Under the pieces are notes generated by a model, which did not search any database, was not told where the DNA came from, and saw nothing but the letters and a program-made list of their open reading frames with translations. Below, in pieces: positions 1 to 10,206 of a stretch of 64,000 nucleotides of DNA. Location: the NCBI RefSeq assembly GCF_963678635.1, contig NC_087062.1:75632349-75696348 (forward strand), given 5' to 3'. Every line of letters begins with the position of its first letter. Position 1 is the stretch's first letter. This stretch comes from Symsagittifera roscoffensis. Its lineage: Eukaryota; Xenacoelomorpha; Acoela; Convolutidae. Made by a program: the position numbers and the translations under genes.

Positions 1-563
1 TTTAACATCGCGTGCTTGGAAGTTATTTTAAAAAAAATGCATTAATTTCAGGGAAATTTTCTATTTAAAAAAACAGTGGATGAGTTTTGGCAATTTTTTG
101 TTCGCCAGTAGCAAGCAAATTGATCCAATACCTGATCGTAACAATCTGTAACACATAAGTGTTAGTGTTCCTTTCTTCGCCTATGGATGAGCTTTCGTTT
201 TATAGTAATGATGCTTGACAGTAATCTCTAAAATAGAAATGAAAAACAAAATCATTACTACAGGTTATGAACAAACATCAGCAGAAGCTGTTGTAATAAA
301 CATTAATTGAGACCACAAGACTACTAGCTGTAGTTTGTCTATTTACTCCGACTTTATAAGAAAAGATGAAATGATTGTTCTCAGTGTGTTTTTCAACAGT
401 TCAGCTTACACTTTTTAACTATCTACTTTTGAAAAACTTTTTTTTTCAAATCATCTGAAAAGTATTGACCCCTTGAGTTCAAATTTTGTTTGTCATTTTT
501 ACGCAAGTTTATACCGTTTGAAAACTGCCAGTTACGCTGGTTTGGGACGGGGACGCTTATCGC

Positions 564-870
564 CTAATTTGTTCTAATAGACGCTTTGTACTTTACATAG
601 CGCGTGGAACGAACATTCATCAAAAAATTCATTACGAGGCCAAACTTTGCACTGGATAGGCACACAACCTTGTGTATGTATGTTCCTGGATTCCAGAGAC
701 AAATCTCTAAACAGATTTTGAAATGTGAGTGAATTCCGCGTAAAAACATCTGTAACCCCTGTAAAAAATATTTGACGGCACATTTGTTTTGTTGCGGTTT
801 CCGCAACCAGTGAATAAAACTAGTTGTTCTGGATTCCGCAACTGTAAGTGGATTCCGCAAAATGTATAGA
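564..870. repeat. Relic of a GGCCTCGTAA-ended interspersed repeat
   Basis: The segment has ATTACGAGGCCAAACTTTGC near 636 and then a short stretch (GTTCCTGGATTCCAGAG). Both recur in inverted orientation near 40640-40710 and at the right end of the element at 52727-52924. It continues into several copies of a GGATTCCGCAA motif. I see no protein coding in it. The outer boundaries are not resolved. Confidence 0.55.
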
Positions 871-899
871 GAGAGATTCTTCATTTGTTGAGAGAGTTT

Positions 900-1090
900 C
901 TTCAATTCAACGAATGCATTACTTGGCTCAGAAATCATCATCAGTGTTTGAGATAAGATAGTCCAGCATTTGGTTCAGGAATCAGTACTTAACTTAGAAA
1001 TCATCATCAGTATTTGAGATTTGAGATGAGATGGCTCAGTTTCTGGCTCAGAAATCAATATTTGGTTCATCGTCAGTTTTTGAGACTAGC
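900..1090. repeat. Short imperfect tandem repeat
   Basis: The phrase AGAAATCATCATCAGTRTTTGAGAT occurs at about 927 and about 996, and a weaker version (TCAGAAATCAATATTTGG) follows near 1050. The units are about 70 to 80 bp. No coding signal accompanies them. Confidence 0.5.
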
Positions 1091-3221
1091 TGAATCAGAG
1101 GTTTATTGGGGGACAGGTCTCGTGGGAGGTTTATTGAGATAAAGAAATTGGGTGATTGGCAGAAATTGAGATCGAAGTTCGGGGCGGGAAATGAGATCCA
1201 ACATTTGTTATTTCAACTCGTAGTTGATCAGGCTAGCAGTATTTGAGATTGAACTTGCTGCTGACCACCTGGTAAATTAAAGATGTCATTTAAACGCTAC
1301 TAGATATGAAATTGGAATCCGTAAACAAACTTTACGAACTCTACTTAAAATTTGTGAATTCCGCTTGCAATTTTCGGATTCCGCTTACACTTGCGGGTTC
1401 AGCAACAGCTCAATTTTACTATTCATGTAATTTATTATTTGTTCGCGGATTGCACTAACTGTTTCACTTTTAACAAACTTGTCTATTTTGGGAGCAATTT
1501 TGAGCGTACAGTGTTTTAGCTATTTGTTTGTGAATTGTTATCAGACAAATCAGATTTTGGATTGTTACATAGTCCGCCTAGAGTTTACAAAAAGCGCAAT
1601 TGGACCTCGTAAGGATAATCTTGAAAAAGTTCTTTCTTAGTTGTTTTTATTGAAAATTTGTAATTTTCAGTTTTTTTTCTCAAAAAAAATTGTCTTTGGA
1701 TTTTGAAAAGAATAAACAAACCAACGTTTGCCTTAATGGGAGCAGTCTTTTGGTTTCGGTATATCCAAAGATAGAGATGGAAGATTTGTTCCAGGAAAGT
1801 TTTTCTCCAGATAAGCTTCGATTTTTTAACTAGATGTTTTCGGCAAACTTTTTGTGTGATAACAACTAAAAAATACCAAGGTTTTGCGTTAAAAATGAAA
1901 ATTTTATCGCACTTTTGTTCATTTTTCTTAAAAGTTGGAGTTCAAAGACAGCAAATTTTGCTAATTTGGGACTTCAGCGAGCAATTTTTTGTTTTGTTTT
2001 GAGTAGGTGGTGAAAAATTCCAGCTCAAATATGCACCATATTGAAATGAGAACAGTTGTTTATTTTTACAGTTGCATTTTTATAAGCTTAAGATTTCCTT
2101 CCAAAGGAAAATTTTCCACAATTCGAAATTTTCGAAACTTGAATTGAAAATAATTCCATGGACACAATGACGCTAAAAAACAGAAAATTGAAAGTTTTGT
2201 CCTTATACAAGTAACCTGGTTGATAGTTACGATCAAGATTGCAGTAAGAAGCAGCAATTTTGATTTTTATGATAATAACGTGTTTTCTAAAACTGGGTTG
2301 ATTTTAGACAAAAAGTGATCAAAACAATAAAGCGTAGACTTTAGAACCATAAGTGTGATGCCATTGATTTTTCTATAATTCGCGTCATAACAATTTACTC
2401 AAAAGATGGATCGAAATTGGTTTTTTTAGTCTATCAAAGCTTACACCGAAACTACTGGTTCAATTTCCATTAAAAGGATATCAGAATGAGTTTTTTATTT
2501 AGGACAACTAAACTTGACCGAAAAACCTTCTGCTTTTGTATAGACAAATCAATTTTTGTTCGATAGCCAAAACAGCTTTTTTAACTACTCAAAAAATGCA
2601 TAGAAACCAATTGTTTTATTAACAACTTTTTAAACATTTTTTGCGACAATTGTAATGGTTACTACGTTGCTTAATTTAGCATGGCGACAAATTGTCGCCA
2701 CCAATTCTTCGTAGTATTTGTACAAAGATGACTACTCGCAGCTTTCGACGACTCGTAGCAAGTAAAACTTAGTAGCGGTAAAAGCTTTGATCAGATCAAA
2801 ACAAACTAAATAAAAGGGTTAATCTAAAGAAGAAAAAAGCTAAAACTCGAAACTGAACTACAGGCCCTCAAGTTGCTTGAGATTATTACTCCTTCTATAA
2901 TGTTTAGGGATGTCAACTAGTCTGGCATGGCTTTTTTGTATTTAATCACCTTGGCGGCTCATTATACGGCAGTAATTTCCACCAATTTATTTTCGGAAAG
3001 ATTTGCATTTTTCTCAGAAATTGAATAAACTTGTAAATCGTAGGGTGAGCACATCCAATACCTATCTGGTTTTCTTTTTGCTTTTTTGGGCGTTTTCCAA
3101 CTGATTCCAGCCTTAAACAGGAATGTTCCCAACCAAAATGAAATATAATAACCGAATCAATCCAGTAATGGTGACTTGATATTAAATTGGACTAGAAAAG
3201 GGACCAGTAAAAAGCAGTCAT
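1091..3221. other. No gene seen; degenerate AT-rich DNA
   Basis: Only short open frames without recognisable domains occur here. The stretch near 1800-1870 (CTTCGATTTTTTAACTAGATG) loosely resembles an arm of the foldback element at 58051-59177 and may be an old fragment. A perfect palindrome GGCGACAAATTGTCGCC lies near 2683-2699. Confidence 0.5.
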
Positions 3222-3868
3222 GCCAAGTTCAAATTCGATGTATTTGTGCAGGAGCAAGGAAAGACTATAGAAGCATGCGTGTTTTTTTGTCTTCTCGATA
3301 AATTGGTGCTGATTCAATCTCTTGAACTTTGCGCCAATCGGCATGAGCAAAACAATAGACGCAACACTCTAGAACTACTCAGTTTTAAACCTTCTAAAAC
3401 GCGTTATTTGAAGTCTCGTCAAAATCTACCACAATCTGCAAGGGCTCAAATCTGAATATTATCGTTTCAATTTTCTGAAGGCCCGCGTGTATTGTTCTTC
3501 ACTTTTCTTTTGAAGAAAAAAAGACTAATGCAACAATTCTTATACCAAGTTCAAATGTCGAGGTATTTGTGCAGGAGCAAGGAAGGACTATAGAAGCATG
3601 CAAGTTTTTTGTCTTCCCGATAATTTGGTGCTGATTCAACCTCTTGAACTTTGCGCCAATCGGCCTGAGCAAAACAATAGACGCAACACTCTAGAACTAC
3701 TCAAATTTAAACCTTCTAAACGCGTTATTTGAAGTCTCGTCAAAATCTACCACAATCTGCAAGGGCTCAAATCCTGGATATTATCGATTCAAATTTCTGA
3801 AGGCCCGCGTGTATTGTTTTTCACTTTTCTTTTGAAGAAAAAAAGACTAATGCAACAATTTTTATGTT
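3222..3868. repeat. Tandem duplication, two ~323-bp units
   Basis: Two adjacent units of about 323 bp are seen (start about 3222, second about 3545). Each contains TTTGTGCAGGAGCAAGGA, then TTTGCGCCAATCGGC, then CAACACTCTAGAACTACTCA, and ends in AAAAAGACTAATGCAACAAT. They differ by scattered substitutions and small indels. An open frame of 69 codons in unit 1 is not kept open in unit 2, so I do not regard it as coding. Confidence 0.9.
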
Positions 3869-4103
3869 AACCACTTGCAAAAATTTGATGAAATAACGCG
3901 AGACACTTTACAACAGGTCAAGTTGACCCTAAAATTACACCGATTGTTAGAAAATGAGCCTGTTCGAGGTGCTATGTTTTTGTTCCGCTGGGTGTGGCCT
4001 ATTCCAAATAGAAACTCACCCCTTGCAGTTATGCTAAATTAAAGGTTTGAATTAATTTTTGAAAAGAAAAGTCTGAATTTTAAAAGTTTAAGTTCGCGAC
4101 GTG

Positions 4104-4352
4104 TCAAAATTTTTCACTTATTTTTTTTTTACTTTTTTGCTTTTTTTCGTGGCCATGTTCTCTAAATATTCGAAGTAATTCATATGCGATGGAGGCAAGG
4201 GAAGCTTTACACGGTCTCTTCAAGCATCGGCAGTTGGGTTTAACAATTGTCGCCGAATTTATCAAATTGTTGTGGTTGTTTAGATTGAAATTTTCTCCAT
4301 CGTGGACAAGTTGATATTTTCCTTGCGCGCTCATTTCAAAATACAAAGTCAT
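4104..4352 (-). pseudogene. FLYWCH-like zinc-finger fragment
   Basis: An 82-codon open frame starts at an ATG on the minus strand. It reads GKYQLVHDGENF near its N-terminus, then NCRCLKRPCKASL, then REHGHEKK. The spacing of the two cysteines (..C-x4-C..) and a later H-G-H resembles the FLYWCH zinc finger, a DNA-binding fold common in animal regulators and in MULE-type transposases. Key aromatic residues of the family (the W before the first C) are not evident. It ends in a lysine-rich tail over a poly-T tract. It is most likely a decayed transposon or exon fragment. No exon partner was found next to it. The identification rests on a short motif only. Confidence 0.35.
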
Positions 4353-6387
4353 ATTGGTATCAGTTAGTGTAAAATTTTATATTCAAAAGCAATATCGAAA
4401 AAAGTTTAAATCAAGGAATTTTAGATGCTACTTAATGTTCTTTTACTCCTATTTTTACTGTTTTTTCATTTCATTTTTATAATTAATTCAAATCTGATGC
4501 TGAATAGTGAATTTTATTGCTCACTGAATTTTAATCCCCTACAACCACCGGAAAATGATTTGCTGACTTCGAATCGCTTAGTTCAGCAATTCATCGTGCT
4601 GCTAATTGTCGCTTATGACAAATTGACGTTCGGTGCGATTTTTTGCACTTTGGAAAGGCTGCGAATCGTCGCTAGCGCTAATTGTCGTTTGCTACGATAT
4701 TTTGCCTCAGGGCTTGAATTACGCCAAGCTGCATAAAAAGATTACATGCCATAGTTTTAAGCAATTGATCTTGTAGTTTCTGTATTATTTTTGGTTGACT
4801 TAAAAAACGATCCGTTTTTTGGGTAATTTTTGTGCTCAACTTTTTTAAAAACAGCTTGCACCAAGATACTTTTAATGAAATTCTAAATAAATTTTATCTT
4901 CATCATTTTGATGCAAAGTATGTTCTTTTTGAGAGAGGCGTCTTTTGATTTTCAAGTTTTATTCGTTTAAATCATCGTTGTATACAAACACCAACAGTTT
5001 CTCTTTGAATATCCATTTTCTTTGATTTATTCTCCTGATTAAAAGAAAAAACATCCATCATTTTTATTTAAATTGGTACATTTTTCTTTGAAGTAGCACC
5101 ACAAGTGTTGAAACTGATCTCAATTCTTGAAAAACAATGACTGTAAGACATCATAAAAACACTTCAAACAGAAAAATTAATCGATTTTAAGATTTGTTGA
5201 AAGGAGCGTTTTTTCTAATGTCGACAAATGTAGCTCTATTTTTTTATTATGCTTGACAGTGTTTCAAGTACCTGCATCAAATCTTCTTTGCTATTTTATG
5301 GCAAATTTCTTCCCAATAAATAACAAAGTTCTGCGTCCTATAAAGATGTTTATGTCTATTAAGGACCTCATTATTTGTTGCTTTTTTATTATCAACACAA
5401 CTGCAATCTAAGACCCGATTTTAAAATTGAAAAGCAGCCAATTAATTGAACCTCAAAGAAATTCAATTTTCCACTCTTGGATTTACTGCTGTAAGCATGA
5501 AACGTGATTACTCGGGTTGCTATTCATTTCCTTTTCCAGACGGACCAACGGATAATAGCCGGTTTCTTTTATCCGACGGATATTCGATCTTTTCAATTTC
5601 AGACTGTCTTCTCAGTAGCCTTGAGCTGATGTCTGTTTTAACAATCATTTCTATTCAAAAAAAATACGTTTTTATTTTTCTTCAAAAAGCGTGAGTTATT
5701 TTGTAACAACTGAAATTATCTCATGGATAGTTTGTTATCTCATAAGACGCCAGTCTTATACTGAAGTAGATGACTGTCTCTGTAATATTTTGTCTGCTGC
5801 CAATTTTTCTCACAAATGCCGTTCAAGTAATCAGACCAATTTAAGTTGGAGATGCTATACATTTTTATTAGTCTCAAACTCGTGTGCCGCCAGCTCAAAG
5901 CTTGGTTCAAATCAAATGTCAGCCCCTCTGTCTGTTTTATTCATCTAAATCTATATCAAATTGGACCAAAGGCTACTGACAGGTACGTCTTTTTGCTCAC
6001 AAAAAACAACGACTGAAGGCGTTACATTCCCTTATTATAAGCAAACATGGCGCTAAAATAATAGTTCACATTTTCCACTCAGTCAGGTGACCTTAATTGC
6101 CATTCACTTTTTCTGCTTCTGCTGACTCCTGTGTCATCAGAATATTTCAATTACGAGGAAGGAAAATTCAACCGTACAATCGCCCATCCCACTGAATCGA
6201 ATTAGGGTGGAGAAAATACAAACTATTCGAAGATATTTTTAATGAGATTATTATATCACCTACATAACATCTAGTTATCAAGACATATAATTATAAATTG
6301 ACGATTTAACTTCTTTTGCAGCCCATCGAAATACAAATTGTACAAAAAATATCAAAATAATTGTGCATAGTGCACAACATTTTGTGA
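4353..6387. other. No gene seen; left flank of the retroelement
   Basis: The open frames here are under 105 codons with no recognisable domain and AT-driven composition. The motif AATTGTCGC recurs near 4600 and 4685. I see no RNA gene and no clear repeat family. This is the host sequence into which the retroelement inserted. Confidence 0.5.
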
Positions 6388-6391
6388 GTTT
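6388..6391. repeat. Target-site duplication GTTT (left copy)
   Basis: The four bases GTTT stand directly before the LTR at 6392 and again directly after the other LTR at 25299-25302. A 4-bp duplication is usual for Ty3/gypsy integrases. It marks a complete integration with no later loss at the ends. Confidence 0.85.
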
Positions 6392-6591
6392 TGAGTTAGG
6401 TCTGGGGTGTATAACTCATAGAGTAATTTCGGATAGGGTACACCGTCTGCTCGTCACGCTATCTTATTTTCGGCCGGATAGATTCGTGCAACTTCTTAGT
6501 CTAATACCGATCCTAATCTTACTCTTATACTATCTAGTCTCAGGTTGTTTAACTAGTCTCTGCTAGGCTCAATAGATCTAGGGTATACTGG

Positions 6592-6597
6592 TTTATT
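6592..6597 (-). promoter_or_regulatory. AATAAA polyadenylation signal in the 3' LTR
   Basis: The minus strand reads GCCGCAATAAACCAG about 205 bp into the LTR. In the 3' LTR this would direct 3'-end formation of the element's transcripts. The same hexamer sits at 25089-25094 in the 5' LTR. The R boundary is not determined. Confidence 0.55.
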
Positions 6598-6658
6598 GCG
6601 GCTGCTGAAGTGCTCGGGAGAGTCCAACTAATTTCTAAGTTAAATTCAAATCTCTCTG

Positions 6659-6686
6659 GTGCTGAAATTACAAGTAACTTCAGCAC
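6659..6686. promoter_or_regulatory. 28-bp palindrome in the LTR
   Basis: GTGCTGAAATTAC and GTAACTTCAGCAC face each other across two bases, with 12 of 13 positions pairing. A third copy of the core (GCTGAAGTGC) lies about 50 bp away, at 6604-6613. The identical structure occurs in the other LTR at 25156-25183. In the sense of the element it lies in the upstream half of the LTR, where enhancer sites are expected. It could be a dimeric transcription-factor site or an RNA hairpin. Confidence 0.6.
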
Positions 6687-6801
6687 TTACAAATAAGTGG
6701 GTTGTTAGTTAGATGGATCATGATTGGTTAATATTAAATACTTTACATTGGTAAAACATTTAATTTATCCAATCATAAAATATAGTTTAGATCAGGTTCC
6801 A

Positions 6802-6815
6802 CCCATCCGGGTTTT
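6802..6815 (-). promoter_or_regulatory. Candidate polypurine tract
   Basis: Immediately before the 3' LTR the minus strand reads AAAACCCGGATGGG, followed by TGGAACC of the LTR. The position is exact for the plus-strand primer of an LTR retroelement. The tract is short and interrupted by CCC, so it is a weak version. Confidence 0.45.
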
Positions 6816-8413
6816 ACAGAATTTTTTAGAACAGTTCTTCTGTAGTTCAAGGATGGATGATGGACGTTGGTATTTGGCGAACATCATTTTTCTTTTGTTT
6901 CCTTTTTGTTAAGGAAGTTCCAGGGATCTGGAATTGAGGACACAAGACGTTGTGTTCTTCTTGTGACAACGACTGAGTCTCTGCAACAGCATCAATTCTG
7001 GTTTCAGAATGGTTGGCTATGTCAGGTTTTTCTGTTCTTCGGAGAGAACTTCTTTTGTGTTTGATCTAGCTCGGGAATGGCGTGGAGATTGTGCGTGGAG
7101 GGGATGCCTGGTTACTCGGATCTGTACGTATACTTGAACATCGAGGTGGTCATTGGTCTAGTTCAATGAAGTCCTTTTCTGCGAAGTCAAGTCGTACTCT
7201 AAATCCTTTGAGTTGTGATTGTGAGCGGCATATCGATTGTAGTTGGTCATTCTCTCTCGAGTGTAGTGAGGTCGTCTTGTCTTTTGATGTTCGTCCTTGG
7301 TGTTGTATTCTGATCTATATATTGCATCATGTAATTTTACATTTTATAACTCTTTTATTAGTTTAATATATTTTTTAATAATGATTTTAGTTAGTTGTTT
7401 TCACAAAAGCTTTTTGTTTTAGTTCGGTTATTTTGAAGAGTTACTCACCCTTGAGTAGCTCTTATTAAAAATAAAGGTGTGGTCACAAAGCGTGGATGTA
7501 GCGCGGTGGGTTAGGCCGGCTATAGAGCATGCTCAGGACGTCCTTTCCTGGTGGGTTAGGCCAGGTGTGGGAGTATGATTTCATGCGGTTTTTATGAGGA
7601 GTCCTGTTATGTGACAACATTTTATGTTGGGTTTGTTGTGGTTTTACTTATGTCTTGTTGGTTATGTACTTTGTTCAAAAAGCAAATTGTTTGTGGTATG
7701 GGTTTGTCTTTCGACTTTTTTGTGTTTTATTATTTCTTTCTAAGACTTTGTAATAGTCTTCAAAAGAATAAATTATCCAGTTTTAAACTGGGTTAGTCCG
7801 GTTTGGGTACCGTTGGTTTCCTTTTCTTAGTCATGCTGTTATTTTATGATTTGTGGTATTTAGTAAGCTGCGTTGGTTAGTTTTGTTTAGTATATGATTC
7901 CTTTCCAACCGGGTTAAAGGAAAGTTTGAAACTTGTTATTATATGTTAGAGTTGTTGAGTGTGAAAACTTGAAACTGAAATTCATTATTTTAAACAATTC
8001 TTCGTGGGCGAGCTGTGTGAGTGTGGATAGAATTTCTGTGCGAATGAATGAAAATATCAAAAGGTTAGTACTGCAATTGCATTTTATTAATTTACTGCAT
8101 AGAATTTGGAAATTTACTGCTAGTAATGGGGGAATTTTAAGATACAAATTTTCATCATATGTAGATTTACTGCTTTGGGGGAAAATTTTATAAATTAATT
8201 TACTGCATTGGTATTATATTTATTTAATTGTTGGTGCAAAAGTTAAAAGGGTCTTAAACAGTTTTGAAGAAGTTTGCTATTTTTTATTTTTCTTTTGTGA
8301 ATTTTTCAGATGATCGAAGATGAAGGCTAAAAATCTAAAGAAAACATGAATAAAGAATGGTGAGTTTTTTAATATTTTAATTAGTTAGTAATATTCATTT
8401 AATTCATACTTAC
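6816..8413 (-). other. 3' untranslated region of the retroelement
   Basis: Between the last open frame and the 3' LTR lie about 1.6 kb without a convincing coding frame on the minus strand. Direct repeats of GGTGGGTTAGGCC occur near 7508 and 7552. The word TTTACTGC occurs four times between 8090 and 8205. A consensus splice donor (CAG then GTAAGTATG on the minus strand) lies at its upstream edge, so part of this stretch may be an intron. Confidence 0.5.
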
Positions 8414-8416
8414 CTG
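8408..8416 (-). promoter_or_regulatory. Consensus splice donor just after the last ORF
   Basis: The minus strand reads TAACAG then GTAAGTATG, with the TAA being the stop codon of the last open frame. CAG/GTAAGT is a perfect metazoan donor. A candidate acceptor (TTTTCTTTAGATTTTTAG on the minus strand near 8330-8350) would give an intron of only about 60 to 75 bases. Whether it is used is unknown. Confidence 0.4.
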
Positions 8417-10030
8417 TTAGTCGTCGGGGAAAAAACCGTGGGGGAAGATGTCGTGAATTAGTTCTGAAGTTGTTAGTAGTTTAGCTAAGATGCGGATGAT
8501 ATTTTTAGTCTGAAGCAGTGGCCAAAGCAATTGGAGTGCCTTGATAGTGGTTAGTTCTTCAGTGCCAACTGCAAACTCATAAGGTGTGTTTTGGATTAGA
8601 TTATATAATTTGTGATTGAATTTAGTGTTGTGGATGAATTCTAAAATGGGGATTTCTATAGGCTGTACAAACTCGTGCGGGATAAGGAAGGGTCGGGATT
8701 CTTCGGCGTTGAAGGTCTTGGTGATGGGGCAGAAAATGTACATTTGGGTTATGGGGTCATAGTTACGAAGAATACCATGAAGGTTAGTATCTTTAATACA
8801 ATATGTGAAATTTAGGAAATACGGTGAAGTGTATTTTGAATTGATGAATTGAAAGCGATGGTGTGGTTGTCTAGAGGGTGTGTGGAGGTCAAAGTGATTT
8901 TGGATGAAACGATAGTAACTGTATGTATGTGTTTGTTTAGTTCGCAACATAATATCGTGTGAGCAGTGTAAATCTCTTTCGTGTGGTGCAAGGAAATGAA
9001 AGGTTAGTGAAAAGATTTGGAAGCGTTCTTTAAAACTTTCGTACGCTTGTGTGCTTGTTAGTGCTTCTGAAATAATGTGATCAAACTTTCGGTCGAAGAT
9101 GTTTAGTGTAAATACATATAGTGTCTTGATGAAAAATTTCTCGGTGATTTGTGGGTTAGCGAAGCGATCGTCGTCTAAGAATTGATCTTGGTTAGCTCTG
9201 ATGATGTTGTGATCGTAGTATTCTAGTGTATATTCATTAGCTCTAGGTGCAGTGTGTATTTTTAGTGATTTTTTATATCCTACGTAAGTAAATTGTCTAG
9301 CGGTGAGTGGTGTAGTTAGTCGATATAGCATGTCTTTGTTTCGGTCTATATCGATGGATGTGTTGGTTAAAGGTAAGCAAAGAGGGTTAGTGAAATGATA
9401 GTATGAGGTCCAAGAGAGAGTGGGCATTAAAACGTATTCGTCTACAAAGTTGCGTGTTTCGTTAGCGTCATGAGGGGTGTTTAAGGTGTATTGTGGAAAT
9501 GAGGGTAAAGTGATAGCTAAAAATTCTCTAGTGTTAGTATGCTGGGGGTGGTTGATGTATTCACGGGCTGTTCCTGGTTTTGCTGGGAAAGGATGGTTGG
9601 GGAACTTTCTTTTAAAAGTGCGGTAAGCTCTATTAGTGTTGAGTGAGGATTCAGTTGATGTGGATGATGGTGCTAATGATTCAGTATAATTTGAAGAGGG
9701 TGTAGGGGGATTGGATGAATTTGTAGTGGAGGAGATTTGGTTTATGGTCGGGGTGTTAAGGTGGTAGGGTTGTTGTTGGAGGGTAATAAAATTGTCTAGC
9801 TCTGGGGAGATTCGGGGGGTGTCTGGAGATGATTGGTCAGAATGGTATGAGGAGTAGGTTGGGGTAACTTGGGAAGCATAAGAGGGTGTAGGAGTGATGG
9901 GGTCAGGGTTATTTGACAATATGGGTTGAAAAGGAGGTTGAGAAAACTGAGAAGGGTTATGAAAATTATTGGATGGAGATGGTTCTGAGTCGGCAAATTC
10001 GTCGGGGGTTTCAATATTCGGGTTATTTAG
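8417..10030 (-). CDS. 3'-most retroelement gene, spliced, unknown function (538 codons)
   Basis: The frame is open from 10051 to the TAA at 8417 but contains no ATG in its first part. The first start-like codon is a TTG at 9919. On the minus strand the sequence just before and within the opening reads CACTAACTCAC, then TTTTATACTCCATTTCACAG, a good branch point, pyrimidine tract and acceptor. The frame is in phase 0 after that CAG, so I begin the exon at 10030. The N-terminal ~130 residues are rich in Pro, Ser, Thr and Gln and look disordered. The rest is a folded-looking region rich in aromatic residues with conserved-looking blocks (HFLAPHERDLHCSHD, PYEFAVGTEELTTIKALQLL). I see no signal peptide or membrane segment and recognise no family. 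A late, spliced accessory or structural protein is the simplest inference. Confidence 0.6.
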   Translation of the reverse strand, partial: LNNPNIETPDEFADSEPSPSNNFHNPSQFSQPPFQPILSNNPDPITPTPSYASQVTPTYSSYHSDQSSPDTPRISPELDNFITLQQQPYHLNTPTINQISSTTNSSNPPTPSSNYTESLAPSSTSTESSLNTNRAYRTFKRKFPNHPFPAKPGTAREYINHPQHTNTREFLAITLPSFPQYTLNTPHDANETRNFVDEYVLMPTLSWTSYYHFTNPLCLPLTNTSIDIDRNKDMLYRLTTPLTARQFTYVGYKKSLKIHTAPRANEYTLEYYDHNIIRANQDQFLDDDRFANPQITEKFFIKTLYVFTLNIFDRKFDHIISEALTSTQAYESFKERFQIFSLTFHFLAPHERDLHCSHDIMLRTKQTHTYSYYRFIQNHFDLHTPSRQPHHRFQFINSKYTSPYFLNFTYCIKDTNLHGILRNYDPITQMYIFCPITKTFNAEESRPFLIPHEFVQPIEIPILEFIHNTKFNHKLYNLIQNTPYEFAVGTEELTTIKALQLLWPLLQTKNIIRILAKLLTTSELIHDIFPHGFFPDD

Positions 10031-10060
10031 CTGTGAAATGGAGTATAAAACTTAAATTTG
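10031..10060 (-). promoter_or_regulatory. Candidate splice acceptor for the 3'-most gene
   Basis: Minus strand: TTTTATACTCCATTTCACAG, with a CTAAC branch-point-like sequence about 40 bases upstream of the cut. It lies exactly where a frame without ATG opens. A matching donor that supplies an ATG was not found with confidence. Candidates are GTAAGT and GTAAGA at 23818-23833 in the leader and CAG/GTGACG just inside gag. Confidence 0.45.
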
Positions 10061-10206
10061 TGAGTTAGTGTCGGAATTCATGCCTGATGTTACATTGCTA
10101 GATAGAAAATCGGGTGGCGGAAAAGCAAAAAGTGGTATTATTGGGATTGAAGAGGTAAGGTTGGTTGGATGGGAATTTGATCGATGGAGTGATCCAAGTT
10201 GGCGGC

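Larger units (their letters stand above)
6392..6801 (-). repeat. 3' LTR (410 bp)
   Basis: This copy lies downstream of the coding region in the sense of the element. On the minus strand it starts TGGAACCTGATC and ends CCTAACTCA, obeying the TG...CA rule. It matches the copy at 24889-25298 base for base as far as I can compare by eye. It holds two CCAAT-type boxes, a near-perfect 28-bp palindrome and an AATAAA signal. A small open frame running across it on the plus strand is fortuitous. Confidence 0.95.

Noticed and set aside
6363-6566. Plus-strand frame repeated at both ends of the retroelement (also 24836-25063)
   Set aside because: It lies inside the LTR on the strand opposite to the element and is repeated only because the LTR is repeated.
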